In this document: in pieces, positions 17,642-26,998 of the stretch
How the letters are laid out: each line of letters opens with the position of its first letter
Position numbering within the stretch: position 1 is the stretch's first letter
Assembly: GCA_947053545.1 (NCBI GenBank)
Contig: CAMRSY010000009.1
Span: 1-56,595, forward strand
Reading direction: 5' to 3'
Source: an uncultured Clostridia bacterium
GTDB lineage: Bacteria; Bacillota; Clostridia; Christensenellales; Borkfalkiaceae
DNA length: 56,595 nucleotides
Position numbers and translations under genes: made by a program
The notes under the pieces: generated by a model
Told to the model about the DNA's origin: nothing
The model's input: only the letters and a program-made list of their open reading frames with translations
Database searches by the model: none

Positions 17642-19300
17642 TCAACCGTGCATTAAGTTGTTAACTGCAGAAATAAGCGCCTTGTAACCCGATTTTATTA
17701 CGTCGTAATCCACTCCCGCGCCCCAGTAAGTTTTACCGGCGGCTTCTACACCCACGTACGAAATTGCCTGCGAACGCGAACCGTCGGTTAAAGCGTGCTG
17801 TTCGTAACCCGTAAGTACGTAATCCAGCCCGAAAAGCGTTTTCAAAGCGTTTGAAACTGCGTCCAGCCTGCCGTTACCCTCCGCAACAACCGTAGCTTTG
17901 TCTTCACTGTAATCGACTGTCAGCGTCGCTTCTATTCCGTCCGTTTGACGGAACTGACATTCGGCAACATCGAATTGCGTGCGCGGCAACAGATAATTTT
18001 CTTCGAACAGTGTGTAAATTTCGGCAGGTTTAAGCTCTTTATGCTTTGTATCGGACAAATCTTTTACCTTATAACCGAAATCTTCCTTCATTTTAGCCGG
18101 CATATCTATACCGTAGTTATGCAGCATTATATATCCTACGCCGCCCTTGCCGGACTGCGAATTTATACGTATAACGTCGGTTTCGTATTCCCTGCCCACG
18201 TCCGCCGGATCGATAGGCAGATAGGGCACGTCCCAAACCGAGCGTCCCGTTTTTTTACGGAAAGCCGTTCCCTTTGCGATAGCATCCTGATGGCTGCCAG
18301 AAAAGGCGGCAAAAACAAGTTCGCCCGCGTATGGATGACGGGGATTTACAGGCATTTGCGTAAAGCTTTTATAAAGCGACGTTACGTAGGGCATATCCGA
18401 AAAATCGAGATTGGGGTTTACCCCCTGCGAAAACATATTTCCCGCAAGCGTTATTATATCAACGTTGCCCGTGCGCTCGCCGTTACCGAAAAGGGTGCCC
18501 TCTATTCTGTCGGCACCAGCTAAAAGCCCGAATTCGGCGGAAGCAACGCCGCAGCCGCGGTCGTTATGCGGGTGAAGCGACAGCACCACGTTTTTCCTGA
18601 ACTTAATATTTTCGGATATGTATTCTACCTGTGAAGCATAAACGTGAGGCATAGCGTTTTCCACCGTGGCGGGCAGATTTATTATCGCCTTTCTGTCCGA
18701 CGAGGGCTGCCAGACGTCCAAAACGGCATTTATAACCTCTAACGCATATTCGGGTTCCGTTCCCGTAAACGACTCGGGCGAGTACTCGAAACGGTAATCC
18801 GCCCCCTCGCTTTCAGCCAAACTTTTAAGAAGTTTCGCACCTTCGACGGCTATTTTTTTTATTTGCTGTTTATCCTTTGCAAACACCTGTTCGCGCTGGG
18901 CGACGGAGGTTGAATTGTAAACGTGCACTATTGCGTTTTTTACGCCCTTTAACGCCTGAAAAGTTTTTTTGATTATATGCTCGCGCGCCTGCGTTAAAAC
19001 CTGCACCGTAACGTCGTCGGGAATAAGTTCGCCTTCAATAAGTTTTCTTAAAAAGTCGTACTCGGTTTGACTTGCCGCAGGAAACCCGACCTCTATTTCC
19101 TTGAAACCTATTTTAACAAGCAGTTTGAAAAATTCGATTTTAGTTTCCAAAGACATGGGTTCGATTAAACTTTGATTGCCGTCGCGCAGGTCAACCGAAC
19201 ACCACAAAGGCGCCTTTTCCACGGCGAATTTACCCGCCCACTTTTTACTTGTTGCGGGAGGCATAATATATTGTTTGCGGTATTTTGTATAATTTTTCAT
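17642..19300 (-). CDS. leuA: 2-isopropylmalate synthase (LeuA, yeast-like type)
   Basis: LeuA condenses acetyl-CoA with 2-oxoisovalerate, the first step of leucine synthesis. The 552-residue product is the longer subtype, with an N-terminal KYIMPP-like segment (KQYIMPPATSKKW) before the barrel. The barrel begins with WCSVDLRDGNQSL (metal-binding Asp) and includes SLHPHNDRGCG, the His pair of the metal site. Residues from about 430 form the LeuA dimer/regulatory domain that binds leucine (TDGSRSQAISYVGVEA). No other leu genes are adjacent. Upstream is a hairpin ending the MATE gene. Confidence 0.95.
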   Translation of the reverse strand: MKNYTKYRKQYIMPPATSKKWAGKFAVEKAPLWCSVDLRDGNQSLIEPMSLETKIEFFKLLVKIGFKEIEVGFPAASQTEYDFLRKLIEGELIPDDVTVQVLTQAREHIIKKTFQALKGVKNAIVHVYNSTSVAQREQVFAKDKQQIKKIAVEGAKLLKSLAESEGADYRFEYSPESFTGTEPEYALEVINAVLDVWQPSSDRKAIINLPATVENAMPHVYASQVEYISENIKFRKNVVLSLHPHNDRGCGVASAEFGLLAGADRIEGTLFGNGERTGNVDIITLAGNMFSQGVNPNLDFSDMPYVTSLYKSFTQMPVNPRHPYAGELVFAAFSGSHQDAIAKGTAFRKKTGRSVWDVPYLPIDPADVGREYETDVIRINSQSGKGGVGYIMLHNYGIDMPAKMKEDFGYKVKDLSDTKHKELKPAEIYTLFEENYLLPRTQFDVAECQFRQTDGIEATLTVDYSEDKATVVAEGNGRLDAVSNALKTLFGLDYVLTGYEQHALTDGSRSQAISYVGVEAAGKTYWGAGVDYDVIKSGYKALISAVNNLMHG

Positions 19301-19328
19301 TTAAAACCTTTGTACGCGGATAAAATTA

Positions 19329-19350
19329 AAGCACGGTCTACGCCGTGCTT
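19329..19350 (-). terminator. terminator downstream of MATE gene
   Basis: AAGCACGG and CCGTGCTT pair around a six-base loop; TTTAATTTTAT follows on the minus strand. Confidence 0.7.
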
Positions 19351-19408
19351 ATAAAAATATGCACTTTTTATGCGTTTAAGATATAGTACCACAAACGCAG
19401 GCGAAAAA

Positions 19409-20809
19409 TCAAGTGTTTTGACCGCTTGATTGCTCCTCCCGCGTACGGCGCTTATTTCTTTTACGCAGACAGGGCACGGCAAAGAAAAAGCCCGCCGCTA
19501 TAAACATACTAACCGACCAGCCTATAGCCCACGCCCAGCACACGCCCGAAAAACCCATTCCCGCGCCTACGAGCACATATACAAACGCCACCCTTAAAAT
19601 TAAATCGGTAAAGGTTGAAATTGTAAACCCTAAGTTTCCTCCGCAACCGCGCACCGCTCCGTCGGACACTATTTTAACGCACACTGCGGGCAGAAACGCC
19701 GCAACTATGCGAAGAAAGCGTATAGAACATTCAACCGCTTTTTCGGTAGGATTGTCTATAAACAGCATAGTAAGCTGCCGTGGAATACACTCGCACAGAA
19801 TAAGAAACAGAATACTTGTCGCCATTGCATATGTAAGCACGGCCAGATAGCCCTGTTTTATGCGCCCGTATTCGCCCGCCGCCTTGTTTTGCGAACAGAA
19901 ATTTGCAAGCCCGTTGGTCATTGTGCCTACGCCCACATTAGCTATCTGAACAAGTTTAAAGCCGGTGGTAAAGCCAGCCGTAGCTTCCTCGCTTATTAAA
20001 TTTATGCGCTTTACGATAAAAAAATTGCCAACCGAAACAAAGCTGTTTTGAAGAATTACGGGGATAGACGTAACCGTTAAATCCCTGCAGATACGCCTGT
20101 TGAATACGGCGGGCTTTTGCTCGCTTTTTATTGTTTTAAGTTTATTTACAAGTACTATTACCGTAAGCACGGTTGCCGCCGCCTGCGAAATAAAGGTTGC
20201 CCACGCCGCGCCCGCAACATCCAAATGAAATTTGCAGACGAACAAAAAATCCAGACCCACGTTTAATACCGACGAAAACACAAGAAACAGAAACGGCATT
20301 TTACTGTCGCCTAACGCAGAGCACACTCCACAGCCTATGTTGTATAAGAATACAAACGGCAACGAGCCAAGATATATGTACAGATAGGATAAACTGTCAG
20401 CCATAATATCGGACGATTTTATATCGAGTAGATACATGGAAGGCTTTGCCAGCGCGAACCCCGCCGCCATTACCGCCGCGCACATTACCGAAAAAGATAT
20501 AAGCGCGGTATTAACCGTTTCCCTTACTTTTAAATTGTTTTTAGCTCCGAAATACTTTGCTACGATTACAGAACATCCGCCGTTACACCCCAAAGCAAAG
20601 GCTAACAAAATGTTTACCATAGTTGACGCGTCGCCGACCGCAGTTAGCGCGGTTTGCCCTTCCGCCGCGAAATTACCAACTATTAAAAGGTCGGCAAGCG
20701 AATAAGCCTGTTGCACCATTGCGCTGCCGAGAAGGGGCAACGAATATAACAGCAGCGTTTTCCACACGTTGCCGCCAGTTAAATCAACCGTCTTTTGTCT
20801 GTTTTTCAT
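19409..20809 (-). CDS. MATE-family multidrug efflux transporter
   Basis: The 466-residue protein has about 12 membrane segments and two MatE repeats. The N-terminus (TGGNVWKTLLLYSLPLLGSAMVQQAYSLADLLIVG) is typical of NorM/DinF-like exporters driven by Na+ or H+. The substrate cannot be read from the sequence. It is transcribed alone between two hairpins. Base composition matches the neighbours, so there is no sign of recent transfer. Confidence 0.9.
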   Translation of the reverse strand: MKNRQKTVDLTGGNVWKTLLLYSLPLLGSAMVQQAYSLADLLIVGNFAAEGQTALTAVGDASTMVNILLAFALGCNGGCSVIVAKYFGAKNNLKVRETVNTALISFSVMCAAVMAAGFALAKPSMYLLDIKSSDIMADSLSYLYIYLGSLPFVFLYNIGCGVCSALGDSKMPFLFLVFSSVLNVGLDFLFVCKFHLDVAGAAWATFISQAAATVLTVIVLVNKLKTIKSEQKPAVFNRRICRDLTVTSIPVILQNSFVSVGNFFIVKRINLISEEATAGFTTGFKLVQIANVGVGTMTNGLANFCSQNKAAGEYGRIKQGYLAVLTYAMATSILFLILCECIPRQLTMLFIDNPTEKAVECSIRFLRIVAAFLPAVCVKIVSDGAVRGCGGNLGFTISTFTDLILRVAFVYVLVGAGMGFSGVCWAWAIGWSVSMFIAAGFFFAVPCLRKRNKRRTREEQSSGQNT

Positions 20810-20830
20810 AGCAACGCATATTATAACACT

Positions 20831-20858
20831 TCGCCCGCCGATTGCAACCGGCGGGCGA
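20831..20858 (-). terminator. hairpin between SSB-like gene and MATE gene
   Basis: TCGCCCGCCG and CGGCGGGCGA pair over ten bases with an eight-base loop. No T-run is present on the minus strand. Confidence 0.45.
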
Positions 20859-20932
20859 ACAATGTTCTGTTTTGTTTTATCATAACATTTTATCAGTTTG
20901 AAAGTGTTAAAATCTTTCGGTTTTAACTACCA

Positions 20933-21628
20933 TTATTCGCCGCTTAGCTTTTGCGCGGCGGAACCGGGAACCGAATACAAATCGAACTCCTCGTCGATAT
21001 CGAAATCGCTGTCGTCGTCGAACGCGGCAAGTTTCGAAACCGACACCTCGTACGCGGTCATAGTTACCAAACTTTCGTCGGGCTGTTTTTTCTGATACTC
21101 GCGCGACTGTATTCTGCCCGACAGCGCAATTTTATCGCCAACGGCAAGATTTTTTACGAAGCGCGCGTTTCTGCCCCAGGCTATCGCAGGGATATAATCG
21201 CTTTTGTTGTACGAGCGGTTTACCGCAATAAGCAAATCGGCTATTTCCCTGTTAAACGGAGTTGTACGGTATACGGGGGGTTTGCAGATATAGCCCGAAA
21301 GCACTATGCTGTTGGGGTTTTTCCCGGGGTGATAATCAAGCACTTCGCGCACAAATACGGTTAGCATAAGCCGCGACTTACCGTTTTCGAGCTTGTTGTA
21401 CGAACGGAACTGACCCAAAGCGCACAGCTCGTCGCCCTTTTTCATACCTCCGCCCATAAGCCTTTCAGACACGGTTACGGGCAGTATATCCGCCTGTCCA
21501 GAAAGGCGGTTTACCTCTACGAAAAACTCGTAAAACCCTTCGCCGAACACCTCGTGCGAAAAAACCGCGTCGGAAGCAATTATGCCGCAGATATAAACCC
21601 TGTTGTTCTTTTCGTTTAAGTAGTTCAT
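20933..21628 (-). CDS. tandem OB-fold single-strand-DNA-binding-like protein
   Basis: The 231-residue protein appears to hold two SSB-like OB folds in tandem: residues about 8-98 (VYICGIIASD, then ADILPVTVSERL, GDELCALGQFRS) and about 108-200 (NSIVLSGYICKPPVYRTTP, IADLLIAVNRSYN, YIPAIAWGRNARFV, GDKIALSGRIQSREY). The second is close to canonical SSB. The tail is acidic (DDDSDFDIDEEFD) but ends SGE, lacking the usual DDDIPF partner-binding tip. It may act on single-stranded DNA in repair or sporulation; the true role is unknown. It is transcribed alone. Confidence 0.75.
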   Translation of the reverse strand: MNYLNEKNNRVYICGIIASDAVFSHEVFGEGFYEFFVEVNRLSGQADILPVTVSERLMGGGMKKGDELCALGQFRSYNKLENGKSRLMLTVFVREVLDYHPGKNPNSIVLSGYICKPPVYRTTPFNREIADLLIAVNRSYNKSDYIPAIAWGRNARFVKNLAVGDKIALSGRIQSREYQKKQPDESLVTMTAYEVSVSKLAAFDDDSDFDIDEEFDLYSVPGSAAQKLSGE

Positions 21629-21682
21629 ATATTTACCTCTTGATATTGTATTTCGTTTATGTTATATGTGCACTTTCGAAGC

Positions 21683-22456
21683 CTACGCCGCGGGCTGTTG
21701 CCTGCCGGTAACGTCGATTGAATAATTTTCGCGGTAAATGAGTTCGCCTATGGGTACGAAGGTAAAGCCCTTGTTTTTAAGCGTTTCGATAATAATCGGC
21801 ACCGCCTCCGCCGTATGTAAACCGTTGTTGTGCATCAAAATAATCGAACCGTTTTTGGCGCCGTTGATTACGCGCATTGCGATATCCGTGGCGCTTAAAT
21901 CGCGCCAGTCAAGCGAATCGACGTCCCACTGAATACTGTAAAATCCCTCTTCCGAAGCGGTTTTTACAAGGCGGTCGTTATAATCGCCGTAGGGCGGGCG
22001 GAAAAGCTCTACCTCTTTACCCGTAATATCCTTTATTGCCTGCGACGACGTTTTTAACTCTAAACGAATTTCTTCGGCGTTCTGTTTCGACATATAAGAA
22101 TGGGTTGCCGAATGAGTGCCTATTTCGTGCCCCGCTTTGTCTATTTTTTTCACGTATTCGGGGTATTTCTCAGTCCAGAATTCAACCATAAACCAGGTTG
22201 CTTTTACATTTGTCTGACGCAGCGCATCCAATATTTTATCGGTATAATCGGTACCCCAGGCGCAGTCGAACGAGATGGATACGGTTTTATCTTCGCGCCC
22301 GACGGAATATATGGGTAAAAGCCTGGGCGAATACCCGTACCACACCGTATACGCGCTTGAATAATGCGCGCCCACCGACAGCGCGGTTATCGTAAGCGCG
22401 GTTAAAACGCACGCCAGAATATTTTTTAATTTAACTGTAATTGCCAAACCGCTCAC
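21683..22456 (-). CDS. pdaB: PdaB-like polysaccharide deacetylase, sporulation
   Basis: This is a NodB-type carbohydrate esterase (CE4) with an N-terminal signal anchor (residues about 13-32). Metal and catalytic residues are visible in ISFDCAWGT (Asp64) and HEIGTHSATH (His115, His119), with RPPYGDYN and QWDVDSLDW later. PdaB is needed late in Bacillus sporulation to keep the cortex. The GTG start at 22456 overlaps its own AGGTG; a TTG three codons later (22447) has AGGTGAG at good spacing and may be the true start. The gene stands alone. No clear SigG promoter was found. Confidence 0.88.
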   Translation of the reverse strand: MSGLAITVKLKNILACVLTALTITALSVGAHYSSAYTVWYGYSPRLLPIYSVGREDKTVSISFDCAWGTDYTDKILDALRQTNVKATWFMVEFWTEKYPEYVKKIDKAGHEIGTHSATHSYMSKQNAEEIRLELKTSSQAIKDITGKEVELFRPPYGDYNDRLVKTASEEGFYSIQWDVDSLDWRDLSATDIAMRVINGAKNGSIILMHNNGLHTAEAVPIIIETLKNKGFTFVPIGELIYRENYSIDVTGRQQPAA

Positions 22457-22665
22457 CTATATTAGCAAAATAATAATTCACGTTTTTAAGTTTTTTTGGC
22501 GGTTTATGAGTTGTTATAGCGAAATTGTTTCCGCCTGATTTTCAACGCTTGCCGCCGTGATATAATTTATTGCCGGACGGCGGCTAATATGACAGTTAAA
22601 CGTGCGGAATTAAGCTGAAAATAAAACGGCCGATAACGACAAAAACAAAGTTTTCACATTTAAAA

Positions 22666-22699
22666 GGCTCGGCGCAAAGAAAAATCTTTGCGCCGAGCC
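22666..22699 (-). terminator. strong terminator downstream of SLOG-like gene
   Basis: A 15-base perfect stem (GGCTCGGCGCAAAGA and its complement) with a short A-rich loop. TTTTAAA follows on the minus strand. Confidence 0.8.
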
Positions 22700-22712
22700 C
22701 TAAAAAGCTGTT

Positions 22713-23198
22713 TTATTCGTAATCAAATAAATTGATTATTTCTTTATTCTTTTTTTTGGCGTATGCAACCGCAAGCGCCGTACCGCTGCGCCTTCCGCGG
22801 GACGAAACGTAACTTTCATCGAAATAAGTGACCAGAATATCGCACCTGTCAATCATAATTTCGTTGCGCTTTATGTATCTGTTTTTACGCGACGTGTGCA
22901 GTTCGGGCGGATATTCGGTTTTTTCGAAACGTTCGCGCAGAAACTTAGAATAGCTTTCACTCGGAAACTCGTAATCGGCGCGTATGTACTCCCTTACGAT
23001 TCCGTTCATCACCTCCGCGCATTCAGTAACGCAAAGGTAACAGAAATCGTTAAACTTGCTTTTACTGCCGAAAAGAAAATGTTTTATTCCTCCGCACAAA
23101 ATAAAATCGGTAACGGCTACGTACAAAGCGTAATATTTATTTTTTGCCACCTCGAAATCCCTATGGCCTATAAATGCTATCGTCACGTCTTTTTTCAT
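22713..23198 (-). CDS. SLOG-like nucleotide/ligand-binding protein (DUF1273-like)
   Basis: This 161-residue protein is probably a SLOG (Rossmann-like) family member related to DUF1273/YpsA. The N-terminal strand ends in IGHRDF (residues 10-15). A mid region has FGSKSKFND. The C-terminal part has RNEIMIDRCDILVTYFDE and RSGTALAVAYAKKKNKEIIN (136-155), the usual ligand-binding Ser-Gly-Thr region. SLOG domains bind nucleotides or derivatives and often act as sensors. It is divergent from an XRE regulator with 118 bases between them, which suggests shared control. The function is unknown. Confidence 0.65.
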   Translation of the reverse strand: MKKDVTIAFIGHRDFEVAKNKYYALYVAVTDFILCGGIKHFLFGSKSKFNDFCYLCVTECAEVMNGIVREYIRADYEFPSESYSKFLRERFEKTEYPPELHTSRKNRYIKRNEIMIDRCDILVTYFDESYVSSRGRRSGTALAVAYAKKKNKEIINLFDYE

Positions 23199-23316
23199 CT
23201 GTTCCCCAAAAATATATTATGTATTTGCTTTATTTTACACAATATGATTATGTGTGTCAAATATTTGAACAATTTAATTGTTTTTAGAATAATTTTACAT
23301 AGTACAATTATTAATT
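23199..23316. promoter_or_regulatory. AT-rich divergent promoter region with imperfect palindromes
   Basis: This very AT-rich gap lies between the SLOG-like gene and the XRE gene. It contains ACACAATATGATTATGTGTGT, an imperfect palindrome, and repeated ACAATT/AATTGT units (AACAATTTAATTGTT). These are plausible operator half-sites for the XRE protein. No single promoter stands out. Confidence 0.4.
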
Positions 23317-23631
23317 ATGGATAAAGATTTTCAAAAGCAGTTCAGTTTAAGACTTTCCGAACTAAGACAGCATAAGCGCATATCGGCAAGAGTTATGAGC
23401 CATTTATTGGGTCAAAGCGACAATTATATAAATATGATTGAAAACGGACACAGTTTACCTTCCATGTCGGTATTTTTTACTATTTGCAGATTTTTTGAAA
23501 TTACGCCGAGTGAATTTTTCGAGTTTGACAACCATAATCCCAAAAAGAATTCGGCGATTACCGAAAAACTTAAAGGCTTATCGGACGCTCAGTTAAGCGT
23601 TATAATTTCGATGATAGACCAGATGAAATAA
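23317..23631 (+). CDS. XRE-family helix-turn-helix regulator
   Basis: This is a 104-residue protein with a Cro/C1-type HTH at about residues 10-65 (LSELRQHKRISARVMSHLLG, SDNYINMIENGHSLPS) and a helical C-terminal end of about 30 residues that may dimerise. In the HTH, the usual AQ/SQ start of the second helix is weakly conserved (ARVMSHLLGQS). It is the only plus-strand gene in its area and faces away from the SLOG-like gene, so it may repress both. Confidence 0.88.
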   Translation: MDKDFQKQFSLRLSELRQHKRISARVMSHLLGQSDNYINMIENGHSLPSMSVFFTICRFFEITPSEFFEFDNHNPKKNSAITEKLKGLSDAQLSVIISMIDQMK

Positions 23632-23750
23632 AATTTACTTTTTGCCGTATTGTAAAATTTAATTTTAAACGTTAAACGCATATTTTTTCCGAATTAAAAT
23701 TCGCCGGGATTAAAACCTTTATTTCGCGCGCTTAGACAGTCGGTAAAAAC

Positions 23751-23779
23751 AAGCCCCCGCGGCTTTCCCGCGGGGGCTT
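23751..23779 (-). terminator. terminator downstream of gatB
   Basis: AAGCCCCCGCGG and its complement form a 12-base stem with a five-base loop; GTTTTTAC follows on the minus strand. It ends the aspS-gatCAB unit. Confidence 0.85.
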
Positions 23780-23796
23780 AATTTGTTTTTTACAAA

Positions 23797-25209
23797 TTAT
23801 TTAATTAGCTTTTTGATAATTGCGTCGGGTTTTTTAATGTCCGCCTTACCCTGAGTCGCCTTTTTAACAAAGCCGTAAAGCGCGAATATAGCCTTATCTT
23901 TACCGGCTTTAAAATCGGCCACTGCGGCGGGATTGGCTTCTACCGCCTGTCGGCATATTATTTCAAGCTCGCCGTCGTCCATACCTGCAATATCTGCGGG
24001 CCTGATATATTCGGAAACCGGCTTGCCCTCTTCCGCCATTTTTGCAAGCGTTTTCTGCGCCAGAGTTATATTTATTTTGCCTTCGTCGGCAAGTTTTACA
24101 AGCTTCGCCATCTCTTCGGCGGTTACGGGAAGAAGAAACTTTTCCTTATCTTCTTCCGTTTCGAGTTTGGAATAAAGCGTGCCGACGATTAGATTAACCG
24201 TATTTTTTACGCCCGCGCCCAAGGCAAACGCCTTTTCTGCAAAATCGCATACGCGCTTATACTTGTATAAAAGCTTTGCCGTTGCGGGATTTATTTTAAG
24301 TTCGCAAATATACCTGTGCAGTTTGTCGGTAGGCAGTTCGGGCAGCGATGCGCGGATTTCATCAACTTTTTCTTCGGGAATTACCACCGTCAGGATATCG
24401 GGCTCAGGGAAATAGCGGTAATCCTGCGCGTCTTCTTTTGTGCGCATAACCGACGTTTCGCCGCTGTGCTCGTCGTAGCGGAGGGTTGCCTGCACTATTT
24501 TGCCGCCGCTCTCTATAACCTCTATCTGCCTTCTGTATTCGTATCCCATTGCCTTTTCGATATACGAAATGCTGTTCATATTTTTTATTTCGGTGCGCGT
24601 TCCGAACTCGGTCGCGCCATCGGGCATAACCGAAATGTTTACGTCGCAGCGCATAGAGCCTTCCTGCATTTTACAGTCGGAAACGCCTATATACCGCATA
24701 ATCAGCTGTAATTTTTCAACGTATTCCTTGGCCTCTTCGGGCGAGGAAATGTCGGGCTCGGAAACTATTTCGATAAGCGGCACGCCGCCGCGGTTATAAT
24801 CGATATACGTGTATCCGCTTTCGTGCACCAGTTTGCCCGCGTCCTCTTCTATGTGTATGCGGGTTATTCCTATTCTTTTTCCGCTTTCAAGTTCGACGTA
24901 TCCGTGCTCGCACAACGGCTTGTCAAACTGCGAAATCTGATAGGCTTTAGGAAGGTCGGGATAGCAGTAATTTTTACGGTCTAAATGCGTGGTTGTATTA
25001 ATTGTGCAATGGGTTGCAAGCCCCGCGCGGATAGCGTATTCCACCACCTTTTTGTTTAGTACTGGAAGGGTGCCCGGCTGACCGGTACATACGGGACAGC
25101 AATGGGTGTTGGGGGCGCCGCCGAAAGCGGTTGTACAACCGCAGAAAATTTTTGTGGCGGTGGCTAATTCAACGTGGGTTTCAAGCCCCGAAACAAGACG
25201 GTATTTCAC
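23797..25209 (-). CDS. gatB: aspartyl/glutamyl-tRNA amidotransferase subunit B
   Basis: GatB activates mischarged Glu-tRNA(Gln) or Asp-tRNA(Asn) with ATP for amidation. The 470-residue product starts with YRLVSGLETHVEL. It shows CGCTTAFGGAPNTHCCPVCTGQPGTLPVLN, with four Cys likely binding zinc, then LDRKNYCYPDLPKAYQISQ, and ends in a YqeY-like helical tail. The GTG start overlaps the gatA stop (GTGA) and has a GGGGGTG ribosome site. It is the last gene of the unit. Confidence 0.97.
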   Translation of the reverse strand: MKYRLVSGLETHVELATATKIFCGCTTAFGGAPNTHCCPVCTGQPGTLPVLNKKVVEYAIRAGLATHCTINTTTHLDRKNYCYPDLPKAYQISQFDKPLCEHGYVELESGKRIGITRIHIEEDAGKLVHESGYTYIDYNRGGVPLIEIVSEPDISSPEEAKEYVEKLQLIMRYIGVSDCKMQEGSMRCDVNISVMPDGATEFGTRTEIKNMNSISYIEKAMGYEYRRQIEVIESGGKIVQATLRYDEHSGETSVMRTKEDAQDYRYFPEPDILTVVIPEEKVDEIRASLPELPTDKLHRYICELKINPATAKLLYKYKRVCDFAEKAFALGAGVKNTVNLIVGTLYSKLETEEDKEKFLLPVTAEEMAKLVKLADEGKINITLAQKTLAKMAEEGKPVSEYIRPADIAGMDDGELEIICRQAVEANPAAVADFKAGKDKAIFALYGFVKKATQGKADIKKPDAIIKKLIK

Positions 25210-26657
25210 AGTTTTACACCCCCTTCAACGTCAGCGCACAGCGACAGATTTTCCCTTTCGGCATAGTACGCGGTATCGAGCACCAAAGCGTCGGAAAACT
25301 TTTTGCCTATTATTTGCATACCCACCGGCATTCCGTTTTTATCAACTCCGCAGGGAATGGAAATTGCAGGCAGCCCCGCTATGTTTACAGGCACTGTGCA
25401 AACGTCAGACAAATACGTTTCAACCGCATTGCCCCCCGAATATCCCTGTTTGAACGCGGTATTGGGCGCCGTGGGAGCAAATAAAACGTCGCATTTTTCA
25501 AACGCTTCCGCCATTTGGCTTTCAACCGTTTTTCTTAAAAGACAAGCCTTTTTATAATATGCGTCGAAATACCCCGACGATAAAACGTACGTGCCCAGCA
25601 TTATGCGCTTTTTAACCTCTTTGCCAAACCCTTGCGTACGCGTTTTGGTTATCATATCGTCTACGCTTGTATAATTTTTGGCGCGGTAACCGTAACGTAT
25701 TCCGTCGTATCTGCCGAGGTTGGAAGACGCTTCGGCGCAGGCGATAATATAGTACACCGGAAGCGCGAGTTTAAGCGCGGGAATGCTTACTTCCACAATC
25801 TGCGCGCCCGCCCTTTCGTATTCGGCGATCATATTATCGATTGCGCCCTTAATTTCGGGCGAAATACCTTCGAAATATTCCTTTGCAACACCTATTTTCA
25901 AATTTTTTACGTCGCCCCTTAACACGGTTTTTCCGTCGGGCGTAGGGCAACTTGTGCCGTCGGCTTTATCATCGCCGCGGATAGCGTCGTAAACAAGCGC
26001 CGCGTCGGTAACCGAACTGGTAATAGGTCCTATCTGGTCGAGCGAAGAACCGTACGCCAGCAGCCCGTAACGCGAAACCGCGCCGTAAGTAGGCTTAAAC
26101 CCAACCACGCCGCAAAACGACGCCGGCTGACGTATCGAGCCGCCGGTATCCGAGCCCAGCGCGTAAGCCGCCAAATTTGCGCACACCGCCGCCGCACCGC
26201 CGCCCGACGAACCGCCCGTTACCCTTGTAGTGTCTACCGGATTTAACGGAGCGCCGAAATACGACGTTTCGCTGGTGGAGCCCATTGCAAACTCGTCCAT
26301 ATTTGTTTTGCCCAAAAGCACGGCGCCCTGCGCTTTCAGCTTTTGCCATACCGTTGCGTTGTAATAGGGCTTTAACCCCTGTAGAATTTTAGAACAGCAG
26401 GTTGTGAGCAAACCGTCGGTTGCAATATTGTCTTTAAGCGTAAACGGAATACCCGTAAGCGGCGTTGCCCTGCCTTCGCTAATCATTACGTCGGCAGCCT
26501 CGGCATTTTTGCGGGCCTCGTCGAAAGTTAAATGCACGTAGGCATTAAGTTTTGGATTGCGCCGTTCGATTTCTTTGATGTATTTTTCGGTGAGATAGAG
26601 GCTTGACCACTCGCCGGACTGAAGTTTTGCGGAAAGTGCGGAAATAACGCTTTTCAC
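25206..26657 (-). CDS. gatA: aspartyl/glutamyl-tRNA amidotransferase subunit A
   Basis: GatA is the glutaminase of GatCAB. The amidase-signature triad is visible: Lys75 in TLKDNIA, Ser150 in VTGGSSGGG and nucleophile Ser174 in TGGSIRQPAS. The length of 483 is normal. The GTG start overlaps the gatC stop, with GGAGGG upstream. Ammonia made here is tunnelled to GatB. Confidence 0.97.
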   Translation of the reverse strand: MKSVISALSAKLQSGEWSSLYLTEKYIKEIERRNPKLNAYVHLTFDEARKNAEAADVMISEGRATPLTGIPFTLKDNIATDGLLTTCCSKILQGLKPYYNATVWQKLKAQGAVLLGKTNMDEFAMGSTSETSYFGAPLNPVDTTRVTGGSSGGGAAAVCANLAAYALGSDTGGSIRQPASFCGVVGFKPTYGAVSRYGLLAYGSSLDQIGPITSSVTDAALVYDAIRGDDKADGTSCPTPDGKTVLRGDVKNLKIGVAKEYFEGISPEIKGAIDNMIAEYERAGAQIVEVSIPALKLALPVYYIIACAEASSNLGRYDGIRYGYRAKNYTSVDDMITKTRTQGFGKEVKKRIMLGTYVLSSGYFDAYYKKACLLRKTVESQMAEAFEKCDVLFAPTAPNTAFKQGYSGGNAVETYLSDVCTVPVNIAGLPAISIPCGVDKNGMPVGMQIIGKKFSDALVLDTAYYAERENLSLCADVEGGVKL

Positions 26658-26947
26658 TTTACAACCCTCCTTACGGGGAAATAGCCGTTTTCCGCCTGCA
26701 CGTTAGAGGTAATTTTTTCGTTAGGCAAACTTTCTTTCACCTCGTCTTCGCGCAGGTCTTCCCACCCTACCGTGCGGGTTACGACCTCGCGGATAGATTC
26801 GGTGTCGCCCGAAACCTGTTCGTTTATTCTGTTTGCAAAGTCGATTATCTCTTCGAACTCGGGCGCAAACTTTTCAATCTCTTCATCGGAAAACTCAAGC
26901 CGCGATAGCCTTGCCAAAGTTTTTATTGTTTTTTGGTCTACTGACAT
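26654..26947 (-). CDS. gatC: aspartyl/glutamyl-tRNA amidotransferase subunit C
   Basis: GatC is a small linker subunit that wraps GatA and GatB. The product has about 97 residues with the typical start (TIKTLARLSRLEFSDEEIEKF) and EEIIDFANRINEQV. The ATG at 26947 is preferred to a GTG three codons upstream, because AAGG lies eight bases before the ATG and would overlap the GTG. It precedes gatA with a GTGA overlap and lies 130 bases downstream of aspS. Confidence 0.94.
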   Translation of the reverse strand: MSVDQKTIKTLARLSRLEFSDEEIEKFAPEFEEIIDFANRINEQVSGDTESIREVVTRTVGWEDLREDEVKESLPNEKITSNVQAENGYFPVRRVVK

Positions 26948-26998
26948 ATATTTCACCTTGATTTAATGTATATACAATATACTTAATTTCATATTTAG

